A stretch of DNA of 21,396 nucleotides from contig JBEKUT010000067.1 of the NCBI GenBank assembly GCA_049514735.1, forward strand, positions 1 to 21,396, given 5' to 3'. The notes below the pieces were generated by a model. It saw only the letters and a program-made list of their open reading frames with translations. It was not told the origin of the DNA and searched no databases. Shown piece by piece: positions 1 to 9,400 of this stretch (positions within the stretch are counted from its first letter, which is position 1; each line of letters begins with the position of its first letter). This DNA comes from JAICMB01 sp049514735. GTDB lineage: Bacteria > Acidobacteriota > Terriglobia > Bryobacterales > Bryobacteraceae. A program made the translations under genes and the position numbers.

Positions 1-30
1 GGCCCACCCAAGGTGATGAAGAACAACGAC

Positions 31-60
31 CGTAACCGAGCCGCGCCCGGCAGGAAGCGG
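31..60 (+). repeat. Dispersed GAGCCG repeat, copy 1 (diverged)
   Basis: This 30-base unit starts CGTAACCGAGCC and ends GCAGGAAGCGG. It matches copy 2 (146-175) at all but three positions, so the two are clearly the same repeat. Confidence 0.7.
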
Positions 61-105
61 AAATAGCCCGTGATTTTCTCGACATGTTCTTCAACGGCGT
101 CGCAT

Positions 106-118
106 GGCCCTGCGGGCC
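106..118. repeat. GGCCC/GGGCC hairpin inside repeat block
   Basis: A 5-base perfect inverted repeat, GGCCC and GGGCC, is separated by TGC. Flanking TTCTTCA and TGAAGAA (88-94 and 130-136 or so) continue the pairing imperfectly. No T-run follows, so it looks like part of the repeat element rather than a simple terminator. Confidence 0.45.
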
Positions 119-145
119 ACCCATGTTGATGAAGAATTTTCGACC

Positions 146-176
146 CGTAACCGAGCCGTGACCGGCAGGGAGCGGT
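146..176 (+). repeat. Dispersed GAGCCG repeat, copy 2
   Basis: This copy contains GAGCCGTGACCGGCAGG. Bases 151-176 are identical over 26 bases to 939-964. It ends 10 bases before the stop codon of the minus-strand gene at 186, so it lies just downstream of that gene. Confidence 0.75.
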
Positions 177-185
177 CGCCGGACA

Positions 186-1058
186 CTACGGATTCGGCGT
201 CTTCTTGGCCCCCTCGGCATCCGGCTTCGGAGCCGCCGGCGGGGCCTTCCGCTCAAACCCTTCCTGATACACCTCGACGCTTTGCGCCGGCACGATGGCC
301 TTAATAATCCGCCGCTCGTCGTCGATCCAGAAATCGGCTTCGATCGATCCCGCCGGCGCAGATAGGCTCCCAAAAAGATGATGGAGAGTCGCGGTCTTAT
401 TCGCAAACTCCACCGTGTCCTTGCCCTTCGATACCACCGTCAGCGGGGCCTCAGTCTGACCCAGAATATACGCGTAGAATTGCTGCGGCTCGGCCGTGTC
501 CAGCTTGACGCGCGGCATCAACATGGACCAGGGGAAAATCGGCAGGTTCGCATTGATCACAATGTCGCCGCTGTGGATGCTGTCCTCTTTCGTATTCGGT
601 CCTTGCCCGGTGTCCACCTCGCTCTGCGCCATATCGGACGAAAACTTCGTCTTCACCGACATGTTCGCCTTCCCCATTTGAGCCTTCGCGACGGCCTCCA
701 GCGGCATATACTTGTCGTCAGTCACAACTTTGAACTGCTCGATGGTAATTTTGAGCATGCCCAAATCGGCCGCGCCGGAACCGTCGATGGTAATTTTCCC
801 ATCGGCGCTCTGGATCGAGTAGCTTTCGTGCGCCAGCGGTTTGCCCGACAAGTAGATGTTGAATTTGCCGCTTGAGTCGGCGGCGAAAACGGAAGATTGT
901 AGAATGCAAAACGCCAAGGCCGTCCGAGCCGCGATCTTCCGAGCCGTGACCGGCAGGGAGCGGTTGCTCAACTTGGAACGTGCGCTCAAGCAAAACGGAA
1001 CGAAGTCCGTCTTGCACGCGGCAACAAAACCCGCAAGGGACAATCGAAGGAGTAGCAT
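186..1058 (-). CDS. Exported hypothetical protein
   Basis: I do not recognise a named family. The mature part is a roughly 190-residue, beta-rich, charged domain with no membrane segment, followed by a Pro/Ala/Lys-rich tail ending KKTPNP. A hydrophobic stretch ALAFCILQSSVFA just before ADSSGKF looks like a signal-peptide core with an Ala-X-Ala-type cleavage site, so the protein is probably periplasmic or surface-exposed. The start is uncertain. The ATG at 1058 has AGGA about 9 bases upstream and gives 290 residues, but it puts a second hydrophobic segment and a copy of the dispersed repeat (read as RSLPVTAR) ahead of the signal core. A TTG at 971 would give a more ordinary signal peptide but lacks a visible ribosome site. 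The frame stays open to 1175, which overlaps the divergent neighbour and is unlikely to be used. Confidence 0.7.
   Translation of the reverse strand: MLLLRLSLAGFVAACKTDFVPFCLSARSKLSNRSLPVTARKIAARTALAFCILQSSVFAADSSGKFNIYLSGKPLAHESYSIQSADGKITIDGSGAADLGMLKITIEQFKVVTDDKYMPLEAVAKAQMGKANMSVKTKFSSDMAQSEVDTGQGPNTKEDSIHSGDIVINANLPIFPWSMLMPRVKLDTAEPQQFYAYILGQTEAPLTVVSKGKDTVEFANKTATLHHLFGSLSAPAGSIEADFWIDDERRIIKAIVPAQSVEVYQEGFERKAPPAAPKPDAEGAKKTPNP
939..964 (+). repeat. Dispersed GAGCCG repeat, copy 3, inside a gene
   Basis: These 26 bases are identical to 151-176. The copy lies within the 5' coding part of the minus-strand exported protein, where it is read in frame as part of the N-terminal extension. 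A partial second unit, CCGAGCCGCGA, sits directly before it at 924-934. Confidence 0.75.
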
Positions 1059-1098
1059 TAAGCCGTATCCTACTACGCCCGCGAAATCTACGCATGCT

Positions 1099-1620
1099 AT
1101 GAAAAAGAAACGCCGCCGCCCGCATCCGATTCCCCTCGCCGTCGATGAGAAGAATACCGCCGGCCTCCGCGCCATCGCAGTCCTTGAAGCGCTAAAAGGC
1201 GTGGCCGTACTCCTGCTAGGCTTCGGCCTCTTGTCCCTCCTTCACAAAGACGTAGAGGATGTCGCCGAAAATTTGCTGTTTCACATGCACATCAGCCCCG
1301 TGCATAGGTTCGGAGAAGCGGTTCTTCACGCCGCCTCCAAAATCACCGACACCCGTCTCTGGGAAATCACTCTCGGGGGCCTGGCCTACTCCCTCGTCCG
1401 TTTCGTCGAGGCGTGGGGCCTCTGGAACCGCCGCGTATGGGCCGAGTGGTTCGCCTTGCTCTCCGGCGCAATGTATCTGCCGCTCGAAATCGCAAGACTC
1501 ATCGAGAGGCCGAACTGGCTCCATATCGCGGTCCTCGCGATCAACGTGCTCATCGTGTTATACATGCTCTACGTTCGTCTCGATGCCCTTCGCGTCGCGC
1601 CTCAGAAAACAGTATCCTAA
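1099..1620 (+). CDS. DUF2127-like integral membrane protein
   Basis: This 173-residue protein has a basic start (MKKKRRRPHP) followed by several hydrophobic segments: about residues 22-46 (AIAVLEALKGVAVLLLGFG), a middle one around GGLAYSLVRFVEAWGLW, one around WFALLSGAMYLPLEI, and a last one near HIAVLAINVLIVLYMLYV. The pattern GLRAIAVLEALKG plus a later EAWGLW...WAEWFA block is typical of the DUF2127 family, which has no known function. The ATG at 1099 is chosen because it directly precedes the family N-terminus; the frame is open upstream to 856, but that part overlaps the divergent gene and the repeat. The gap to the divergent start at 1058 is only 40 bases, so both promoters must overlap. 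Confidence 0.75.
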   Translation: MKKKRRRPHPIPLAVDEKNTAGLRAIAVLEALKGVAVLLLGFGLLSLLHKDVEDVAENLLFHMHISPVHRFGEAVLHAASKITDTRLWEITLGGLAYSLVRFVEAWGLWNRRVWAEWFALLSGAMYLPLEIARLIERPNWLHIAVLAINVLIVLYMLYVRLDALRVAPQKTVS

Positions 1621-1750
1621 GGGGAATAGGCGGCGACGCCCCGGCGGGACGGTAACCTAACGTTGATGCCTCACGCCTATTGTAAGGTAGCCACCCAGAA
1701 ATGAGGGCTCTAAACCTGACCCCTGATATCCCTGCGCTCAACATTCACCA

Positions 1751-1767
1751 GGCCGCGGCGAACGGCC
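1751..1767 (+). promoter_or_regulatory. Small inverted repeat upstream of efflux operon
   Basis: GGCCG and CGGCC are separated by 7 bases, about 20 bases before the adaptor start codon. It could be an operator or a leader hairpin. The arms are short and GC-rich, so chance is possible. The rest of 1621-1786 shows no clear promoter. Confidence 0.2.
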
Positions 1768-1786
1768 AATTTAGAGGCGCAAAATA

Positions 1787-3190
1787 ATGATCGACAAACA
1801 ACTCCCCGCACCCCCCGAAACGCCGCTGTTGCCGCCGCCGGAAGATGAGTACCCCCGCTCCCGCCCCGCCAGGCGCCGTCGCTGGTTTTGGATCCTATTA
1901 TTAGCACTCGTCGTAGGCGCAACCTATTTCCTGTGGCCGAAACATAAGAACCAACCTTCGGGCGCCAACCCCTCCGATACCGCCGCTGCCGGCGGACGCA
2001 AAGGCAGGGGCGCTGGCGCCGGTCCCGTTCCGGTCGTCGCCGTCCGCGCAACGAAGGGCAACATCGGAGTCTACTTCACCGGACTCGGCAACGTCACGCC
2101 CATCTACACGGTCACCGTCAAATCCCGCGTCGATGGTCAATTGATGCAGGTCCTCTACAAAGAAGGCGATACCGTTCGGGAGGGTGCGCCGCTCGCGGAG
2201 CTCGATCCGCGGCCTTATCAAGTAGCACTAACCCAAGCTGAAGGCGCCCAACTCAAGGATCAGGCTCTGCTCGATAACGCCCGCATCGATTTGAAACGCT
2301 ATGAGACGCTGCTCACGCAAAACGCCGTTCCCGAACAGCAGTTGGCTACTCAGAAGGCGCAGGTAATTCAGGACGAAGGCCAAGTGAAAACCGACCAGGG
2401 CATGATCGACGCCGCCAAACTCAACATCGTCTATTGCCACATCACCGCTCCGATTACGGGCCGCATCGGTCTCCGTCTGGTCGATCCTGGAAACATCGTG
2501 CATGCCTCGGATTCGAACGGCATGCTCGTCATTACCCAGATTCAACCCATCAGCGTGATCTTCACCATCGCCGAAGACCAGTTGCCGCCGGTCTTTCAGA
2601 AAACGCGCGCCGGTCAGCGCCTCGAGGTGGACGCGTACGACCGCGCCATGACAACGAAACTCGCCACTGGCCAGCTTGCCACCATCGATAACCAGATCGA
2701 TCAAAGCACCGGAACGGTGAAAATCAGGGCCAATTTCCCGAACGAAAACAGCGCCCTGTTTCCCAACCAGTTCGTGAATGCGCGGCTGCTGGTGCAGGAA
2801 AAAACCGGCGTCACGCTTCTGCCCGCGGCCGCGATTCAGTTGAACTCCAACATGACCTACGTGTATCTCGTTAAACCGGACTCGACCGTGACAGTGCGTC
2901 AAATCTACATCGGAACAAACGAGGGCGATGAGACCGAAGTCACGTCCGGTTTAAATCCTGGTGATGTCGTCGTCGAGACTGGTGTCGACAAGCTTCAGGA
3001 AGGCACCAAGGTGACAGCCCACATCAACGGCGAATCGCCTACAACGGGAGCTGTCGGCGTGGGCACTGGCAAAAAAGGCCGCCGCCCGAAGGGAGTTCCT
3101 ACTCAGGGACCTGCCAACGGCACGTCGGCGCCTGGACCTCCCGCTGGATCCGGCCCGCCTCAGAGCCCGGCCGGAGGCTCTTCGAAGTGA
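1787..3190 (+). CDS. mdtA: RND efflux periplasmic adaptor (MdtA-like)
   Basis: This membrane-fusion subunit links an inner-membrane RND pump to the outer-membrane channel. The 467 residues show a proline-rich cytoplasmic start, one membrane anchor at about 33-50 (WFWILLLALVVGATYFLW), and the usual order of barrel-sandwich, helical hairpin and beta-barrel domains. Visible markers are the lipoyl-like SRVDGQLMQVLYKEGDTVREG, the hairpin region YETLLTQNAVPEQQLATQ, then APITGRIGLRLVDPGN, and the late strand NQFVNARLLV. GAGG at 1774-1777 lies 9 bases before the ATG. It overlaps the next gene by 4 bases (GTGA). The last 50 or so residues are a Gly/Pro/Ser-rich tail that looks disordered and longer than usual. 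The mdtA symbol rests on having two RND pump genes downstream; substrate cannot be read from sequence. Confidence 0.93.
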   Translation: MIDKQLPAPPETPLLPPPEDEYPRSRPARRRRWFWILLLALVVGATYFLWPKHKNQPSGANPSDTAAAGGRKGRGAGAGPVPVVAVRATKGNIGVYFTGLGNVTPIYTVTVKSRVDGQLMQVLYKEGDTVREGAPLAELDPRPYQVALTQAEGAQLKDQALLDNARIDLKRYETLLTQNAVPEQQLATQKAQVIQDEGQVKTDQGMIDAAKLNIVYCHITAPITGRIGLRLVDPGNIVHASDSNGMLVITQIQPISVIFTIAEDQLPPVFQKTRAGQRLEVDAYDRAMTTKLATGQLATIDNQIDQSTGTVKIRANFPNENSALFPNQFVNARLLVQEKTGVTLLPAAAIQLNSNMTYVYLVKPDSTVTVRQIYIGTNEGDETEVTSGLNPGDVVVETGVDKLQEGTKVTAHINGESPTTGAVGVGTGKKGRRPKGVPTQGPANGTSAPGPPAGSGPPQSPAGGSSK

Positions 3191-6100
3191 GCCCATCCAG
3201 AACATTCATCCTACGGCCGGTCGCCACAACACTCCTGATGGTCGGCATTTTATTGGCCGGCGCAGTGGGATACAAACAACTGCCCGTCTCGGCGCTCCCG
3301 GAAGTCGACTATCCCACCATCCAGGTGGTCACGTTCTATCCCGGCGCCAGCCCCGATGTTATGGCCTCGTCGGTCACCGCGCCTCTCGAGCGGCAGTTCG
3401 GTCAGGTCCCCGGCCTGAAGCAGATGACTTCGACCAGCTCCGATGGCAGCTCCGTCATCACGCTAGAATTCAACCTCAGCCTCAACATCGACGTGGCGGA
3501 ACAGGAAGTGCAACAGTCCATCAACGCTTCCGGAACCTTCCTGCCGGCCGACTTGCCCACGCCTCCCATCTACAGCAAAACCAATCCCGCCGATACGCCG
3601 ATCCTCACGCTGGCACTCAGCTCCAAAGATCTGCAACTCTCTAAAGTCGAGGACCTGGCGGACACCCGTCTGGCGCCTAAAATTTCCCAGTTACCGGGCG
3701 TGGGTCTGGTCAGCATCAGCGGCGGGCAGAAGCCGGCCGTAAGGATTCGCGCCAATCCCACCACGCTCGCATCTTACGGGCTGAACCTCGAAGACTTGCG
3801 CAACACCATCGTCGCCGCCAACGTGAACCAGGCGAAAGGCAGCTTCGATGGCGCCCATCAGTCCTACCAGATCGGCGCGAACGATCAGTTGCTTTCGAGC
3901 GACGATTATCGCCCCTTGGTGATTGCTTTTCGCAACGGCGCCCCGGTCAAACTCACCGACATCGCCGTTGTGGACGACGCCGTCGAGAACACCCGCCAGG
4001 CTGCCTGGATGAACGAGACCCCGGCGGTCATCATGAACATCCAGCGCCAGCCCGGAGCCAACATTATCTCCGTGGTCGACCGCATTAAACTTCTGCTCCC
4101 GACTTTGACGCTAACGCTCCCCAAATCGGTCGACGTCGAGATCCTCACGGACCGCACCAACACCATCCGCGCCTCCGTGCGCGACGTGCAGTTCTCGCTG
4201 TTGCTGACCATCGCGCTCGTCGTGATGGTCATCTTCCTGTTCCTGCGCAACGTTTCGGCCACGGTGATTCCGAGCGTTGCCGTTCCGCTTTCCATTGTCG
4301 GCACCTTCGGCGTCATGTATCTGCTCGGCTACAGCTTGAACAATCTTACGCTGATGGCCTTGACCATCTCGACCGGCTTCGTGGTTGACGACGCCATCGT
4401 CATGATCGAGAACATTGTCCGCTTTATCGAGGAGGGCGAACCTCCCATGCGGGCGGCGCTAAAGGGAGCCGAGCAGATCGGCTTCACCATCGTATCGCTG
4501 ACCATCTCTCTGATCGCCGTGCTCATCCCGCTGCTGTTCATGGGCGATATCGTGGGCCGTCTCTTCCGCGAGTTCGCCGTCACCCTGGCCGTCACAATTC
4601 TAGTGTCGGCCGTTGTCTCTCTGACGCTGACTCCAATGATGTGTTCGCGTCTATTGAAGCACACGCCCGCGGAAAAGCAGGGCCGTTTCTATAAAGCTTC
4701 GGAACGGGTTTATGAAGACATTATCGCTTTCTACGGCAAGACGCTGAAATGGGTGCTCCGTTTTCAGACCGCGACATTATTGGTCGCCCTCGGGACCTTG
4801 GTGTTTACTCTCGTTCTGTTCTACTACATCCCCAAAGGCTTCTTCCCGATTCAGGACACCGGCGTAATTCAGGGCGTCTCGGAAGCGGAACAGACCATTT
4901 CGTTCCCCGAAATGTCGAAGCGGCAACAAGCTCTCGCGAAGGTCATCCTGACCGATCCGGCCGTCGATAGCCTCTCCTCTTTCATCGGCATCGATGGCGC
5001 CAACACCACGTTGAACAGCGGACGCATTCAGATCAATCTCAAGGCCCTCGAAGATCGCGACCTCAGCGCTACGGACGTGATTCTCCGTCTGCAGCCGAAA
5101 CTCGCCGCAGTCCCTGGCATCACCTTGTTCATGCAGCCCGTCCAGGACCTCACGGTGGAAGATCGTGTCAGCCGCACGCAATTCCAGTACACGCTCGAAG
5201 ACCCCAGCGCGGATGAGCTGAATCAATATGCTCCGCGCATGATAGCGGCGCTCCAGAAGGAACCGGAACTGCGCGATCTGGCCAGCGATCAGCAGGTCCT
5301 CGGACTGCAAGCCAAGCTCGCCTACGACCGCAATACGGCCGCGCGGCTCGGCATCACGGCATCCACCATCGATCAGACGCTTTACGATGCCTATGGGCAG
5401 CGCGAAGTCTCCACCATGTTCACGCAGTTGAATCAGTATCACGTGGTGCTCGAAGTGCAAAACTCGTTTGAGCAGAATCCGTTGAACCTCCGCAATCTCT
5501 TCATCCGCACCGGCATTACTTCCACCAGCGGTGGCTCGGGCGTGGTCTCGGGTGGTTCCACTACCCAAGCGACCGGAGGTCCTTCCTCAACCGCGGCCAG
5601 CGCGTTATCGAGCGCACCCACCACTTTGGGTGGATCGGCCGCCACCACGGCGGCATCGAATGCCGTATTCGGCAATCCCACTTCAGCCTCCGATACGGCG
5701 TTTCCCAACGGCGGCCAGATACCGCTTGCTGCCTTCGCCCACGTCGAAACCAAAGCCTCGCCGATCACCATCAACCACCAGGGCCAGTTCCCGGTCGTCA
5801 CGCTCTCCTTCAATCTAGCTCCGGGAGCCGCGCTGGGCGATGCCGTGAAAGCCGTGAACAGGGCCAAGGAGCAAGTGGGCCTTCCGCCCAGCATCCAGGC
5901 TGCGTTTCAAGGCACCGCCGAAGCATTTCAAGCTTCCTTGGCTAATGAGCCGGTGTTGATTCTGGCGGCGTTGATAACGGTCTACATCGTCCTCGGCGTG
6001 CTATACGAAAGCTACATCCATCCCATCACGATTCTCTCCACGCTGCCCTCGGCGGGCGTTGGCGCGCTGCTGGCTCTTATCATTTGCCGGCAGGACTTCA

Positions 6101-6489
6101 GCGTCATTGCTCTCATAGGAATCGTATTGCTGATCGGGATCGTAAAGAAGAACGCTATCATGATGATCGATTTCGCGTTGGAAGCCGAGCGCGACCAGGG
6201 TTTGCCGCCGCTTGAAGCAATCTATCAGGCCTCCTTGCTGCGCTTTCGTCCCATCATGATGACCACCATGGCGGCGCTCCTGGGCGGCGTCCCGCTCGCC
6301 TTCGGATCGGGCACCGGATCGGAGCTTCGCCGGCCGCTCGGAATCACCATCATCGGCGGGCTCATCTTCAGCCAGTTGCTCACGCTGTATACGACGCCGG
6401 TCATCTACCTGTTCTTCGACCGGCTCGCCAGGCGCTTTGTACGCAAGCCGAAGTTTAATACCGGCATGGAGCCGCTGCCCGCGGAGTAG
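3187..6489 (+). CDS. mdtB: RND efflux pump subunit 1 (MdtB-like)
   Basis: This is an inner-membrane proton-driven exporter of the AcrB/HAE1 superfamily, 1100 residues. It starts with GTG overlapping the adaptor stop, with GGAGG at 3173-3177. The N-terminal FILRPVATTLL segment and PGASP are family hallmarks. The proton-relay acids of TM4 are D401 and D402 in TGFVVDDAIVMIEN, and the TM10 lysine is K988 in IVKKNAIMMIDF. The porter-domain GxLxSxR-like features and the paired ESYIHPITILSTLP segment match the next gene closely. Residues about 777-842 are a Ser/Thr/Gly/Ala-rich insertion that the paralogue lacks, which explains the extra length. It most likely forms a heteromeric trimer with the product of 6492-9587. 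Confidence 0.95.
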   Translation: MSPSRTFILRPVATTLLMVGILLAGAVGYKQLPVSALPEVDYPTIQVVTFYPGASPDVMASSVTAPLERQFGQVPGLKQMTSTSSDGSSVITLEFNLSLNIDVAEQEVQQSINASGTFLPADLPTPPIYSKTNPADTPILTLALSSKDLQLSKVEDLADTRLAPKISQLPGVGLVSISGGQKPAVRIRANPTTLASYGLNLEDLRNTIVAANVNQAKGSFDGAHQSYQIGANDQLLSSDDYRPLVIAFRNGAPVKLTDIAVVDDAVENTRQAAWMNETPAVIMNIQRQPGANIISVVDRIKLLLPTLTLTLPKSVDVEILTDRTNTIRASVRDVQFSLLLTIALVVMVIFLFLRNVSATVIPSVAVPLSIVGTFGVMYLLGYSLNNLTLMALTISTGFVVDDAIVMIENIVRFIEEGEPPMRAALKGAEQIGFTIVSLTISLIAVLIPLLFMGDIVGRLFREFAVTLAVTILVSAVVSLTLTPMMCSRLLKHTPAEKQGRFYKASERVYEDIIAFYGKTLKWVLRFQTATLLVALGTLVFTLVLFYYIPKGFFPIQDTGVIQGVSEAEQTISFPEMSKRQQALAKVILTDPAVDSLSSFIGIDGANTTLNSGRIQINLKALEDRDLSATDVILRLQPKLAAVPGITLFMQPVQDLTVEDRVSRTQFQYTLEDPSADELNQYAPRMIAALQKEPELRDLASDQQVLGLQAKLAYDRNTAARLGITASTIDQTLYDAYGQREVSTMFTQLNQYHVVLEVQNSFEQNPLNLRNLFIRTGITSTSGGSGVVSGGSTTQATGGPSSTAASALSSAPTTLGGSAATTAASNAVFGNPTSASDTAFPNGGQIPLAAFAHVETKASPITINHQGQFPVVTLSFNLAPGAALGDAVKAVNRAKEQVGLPPSIQAAFQGTAEAFQASLANEPVLILAALITVYIVLGVLYESYIHPITILSTLPSAGVGALLALIICRQDFSVIALIGIVLLIGIVKKNAIMMIDFALEAERDQGLPPLEAIYQASLLRFRPIMMTTMAALLGGVPLAFGSGTGSELRRPLGITIIGGLIFSQLLTLYTTPVIYLFFDRLARRFVRKPKFNTGMEPLPAE

Positions 6490-6491
6490 CT

Positions 6492-9400
6492 ATGAACGTC
6501 TCGGAGCCATTCATTCATAGGCCGGTGGCCACGACGCTCCTTACGATCGCGATCGCGCTGGCCGGCGCGGTCGCTTTCCGGCTGCTTCCCGTCTCGCCGC
6601 TTCCCCAAGTAGATTTCCCAACCATCAACGTGTCCGCTGGGCTGCCGGGTGCGAGCCCGGAAACCATGGCCTCGGCCATCGCGACCCCGCTCGAGCGCCA
6701 ATTCGGCCGCATCGCCGCCGTCACGGAGATGACTTCTTCGAGCACCCTGGGCTCCACCAGCATCACTCTCCAGTTCGATCTCAACCGCAACATCGACGCG
6801 GCCGCGCGCGACGTGGAAGCGGCCATCAACGCCGCGCGCGGCTATCTCCCCACCAACCTTCCCAGCAATCCGCGCTACCGCAAAGTCAATCCGGCCGATT
6901 CGCCGATCTTTATGCTGGCGCTCACGTCCTCGGTGCTCACCAAGGGCCAGATGTACGACTCGGCATCCACCGTTATGGCGCAGAAGCTGTCGCAGATCGC
7001 CGGAGTCGGTCAGGTAATCGTGGGCGGAAGCGCCTTGCCGGGTGTTCGCGTCGAATTAGTCCCGTCGCAGCTCAACAAGTACGGCATCGGCCTGGAGCAG
7101 GTCCGCTCCGCTTTGTCGGCGGCCAACGCCAATAATCCCAAGGGGCATTTTTCGGACGGCCGCCGCATGTATGAAGTGGGCGCCAACGACCAGATCTTCA
7201 AGGCCATCGACTACCAGCCGCTGCTGATCGCCTACAGTGGCGGCCGCGCCGTGCGCGTTTCCGATGTCGGCCAAGCGGTCGATTCGGTGGAAGATATCCG
7301 CAATTCCGGCTACGCCAACGGCAAGCCGTCCGTTCTGGTGATCGTTTTTCGCCAGCCCGGCGCCAATATCATCGACACTGTCGACGGCGTCACCGCGGCT
7401 CTGCCGCAGCTAAGAGCTGCCATGCCTCAATCCATCGACATGCAAGTGGCGATGGATCAGACGGTCACCATCCGCGCTTCGGTTCACGATGTCGAGATCA
7501 CACTCTCCATTTCCGTGGCGCTGGTCATCCTGGTAGTCTTCGTCTTTCTGCGCAACGTCAGAACGACGTTGATCCCCAGCGTCGCCGTGCCGGTCTCGCT
7601 CATTACGACGTTTGGCGTGATGTACCTGTTCGGCTACAGCATCGACAATCTATCGTTAATGGCATTGACCATATCCACGGGATTCGTTGTCGACGACGCC
7701 ATAGTTGTCATCGAAAATATCACGCGCTACCTGGAACAAGGAATCCCACCGATGCGTGCGGCGCTCAAAGGCGCCCAGGAAATCGGGTTCACGGTGTTGA
7801 CCATCAGCCTTTCGTTGATCGCCGTGTTCATTCCGCTGCTTCTGATGGGCGGCATCGTCGGTCGTCTGTTCCGTGAATTCGCGGTCACCCTGTCGATCGC
7901 AATCATCGTGTCCATGGTGGTCTCTCTTACGACGACGCCTATGATGTGCGCTCATCTGTTGAAGGAGCATCAGGAACACGGCCGGGCTTATCGCGCGAGC
8001 GAACGGGCCTTTACGTGGATCGTAAACACTTACGGCCGCACCCTCACAACGGCGTTGCGTTTCGCGCCCATTACCTTGGCCATCCTCATAGCCACGATTG
8101 CCCTGAACGTCTACCTTTTCATCCACGTGTCGAAGGGCTTCTTCCCGCAGCAGGACAACGGACGCATGATGGGCTCTATCCTGGGCGACCAGGATACCTC
8201 GTTTCAGGCCATGGACCGCATTGTCCTGCAAATGGTGGACATCATCGATCACGATCCGGCGGTCGAAACGGTCCAGGCGTTCACCGGTGGATCGAATACC
8301 AATACCGCTCGCATGTTCGTAAACCTGAAGCCGCGGAACCAGAGGAAGCTGAGCGTCGATCTCGTCATTGCGCGTCTGCGTCCCAAGCTGTTGAGAGTGC
8401 CCGGCGCGTCGCTCTATTTGCAGGCCTCGCAGGATCTCCGCGTCGGCGGACGCATGAGCGCCGCGCAATATCAGTACACCATGCGCGGCGATAATCTCGA
8501 CGATCTCATTGAATTCGCGCCCAAGATGCTTGAGGAGTTGCGGCACATTCACACCATTACGGACCTCAACAGCGACCAGCAGAATCGCGGTCTGCAGAGC
8601 TTCATTCAATACGACCGCACCACCGCCGGCCGCTTCAGCATTTCGTCCCAGCTCATCGACAACACGCTCTACGATGCCTTCGGCCAGCGCCAGGTATCGA
8701 CCATGTACGAACAACTCAACCAATATCATGTGGTGATGGAGGTTGCGCCGCCGTACTGGCAGAATCCTTTGATCCTGCGCGATATCTATGTCCGGTCGCC
8801 CTCCGGACAGGAAGTTCCGCTCAGCGCGTTCTCGAGTTTCGCTCCCGCTACGGCCGCTCTGGCGGTGAATCATCAAGGGCTCTTTCCTGCAGTCACGCTG
8901 TCGTTCAATCTGCAGCCTGGGGTCGCGTTGGGAGACGCCGTCGACGCCATCGACGCCGCGGCCATCAAGATCGGCCTCCCCAACACCATCCAGACCGGAT
9001 TCGCCGGAACCGCGCAAGCCTATCAGGATTCTCTCGGCAGCGAACCCATCCTGATTGCCTTCGCGCTGGCCACCGTTTATATCGTGCTCGGAATTTTGTA
9101 TGAGAGCTACATCCACCCCATCACGATTCTCTCGACGCTTCCATCCGCGGGCGTGGGCGCGCTGCTCGCCCTCATGCTCACCAAGACCGATCTGAGCATC
9201 ATCGCCATCATCGGAATTATTCTGCTCATCGGTATCGTTAAGAAGAACGCGATCATGATGATCGACTTTGCGCTTGCGGCCGAAAGGATCGAGGGAAAGA
9301 ATTCGCGCGATGCGATTTTCGAAGCTTGCATGTTGCGCTTCCGCCCCATCATTATGACCACCATGGCCGCCATGCTCGGCGCTCTGCCGCTGGCCATTGG

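Larger units (their letters stand above)
1..176. repeat. Composite GC-rich intergenic repeat block
   Basis: This non-coding block at the left edge holds a duplicated unit. Bases 1-60 and about 114-175 share the same order of elements: a GGCCACCC-like start, then TGATGAAGAA, then CGTAACCGAGCC and the GAGCCG core. Between the two copies, TCGACATGTTCTTCA (79-93) is an imperfect inverse of TGAAGAACAACGAC (17-30), and a GGCCC-TGC-GGGCC hairpin sits at 106-118. The mixture of direct and inverted arms looks like a REP-like or MITE-like dispersed element. No convincing gene crosses it; the only open frame is short and ends inside the neighbouring gene. The function is unknown. Confidence 0.6.

Noticed and set aside
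104..304. Short plus-strand frame at the left edge
   Set aside because: It runs through the repeat and into the antisense of the exported protein gene, with a low-complexity Pro/Arg-rich product.
856..1098. N-terminal extension of the DUF2127 gene
   Set aside because: The extra 81 codons overlap the divergent gene and the dispersed repeat and do not resemble the family's N-terminus.
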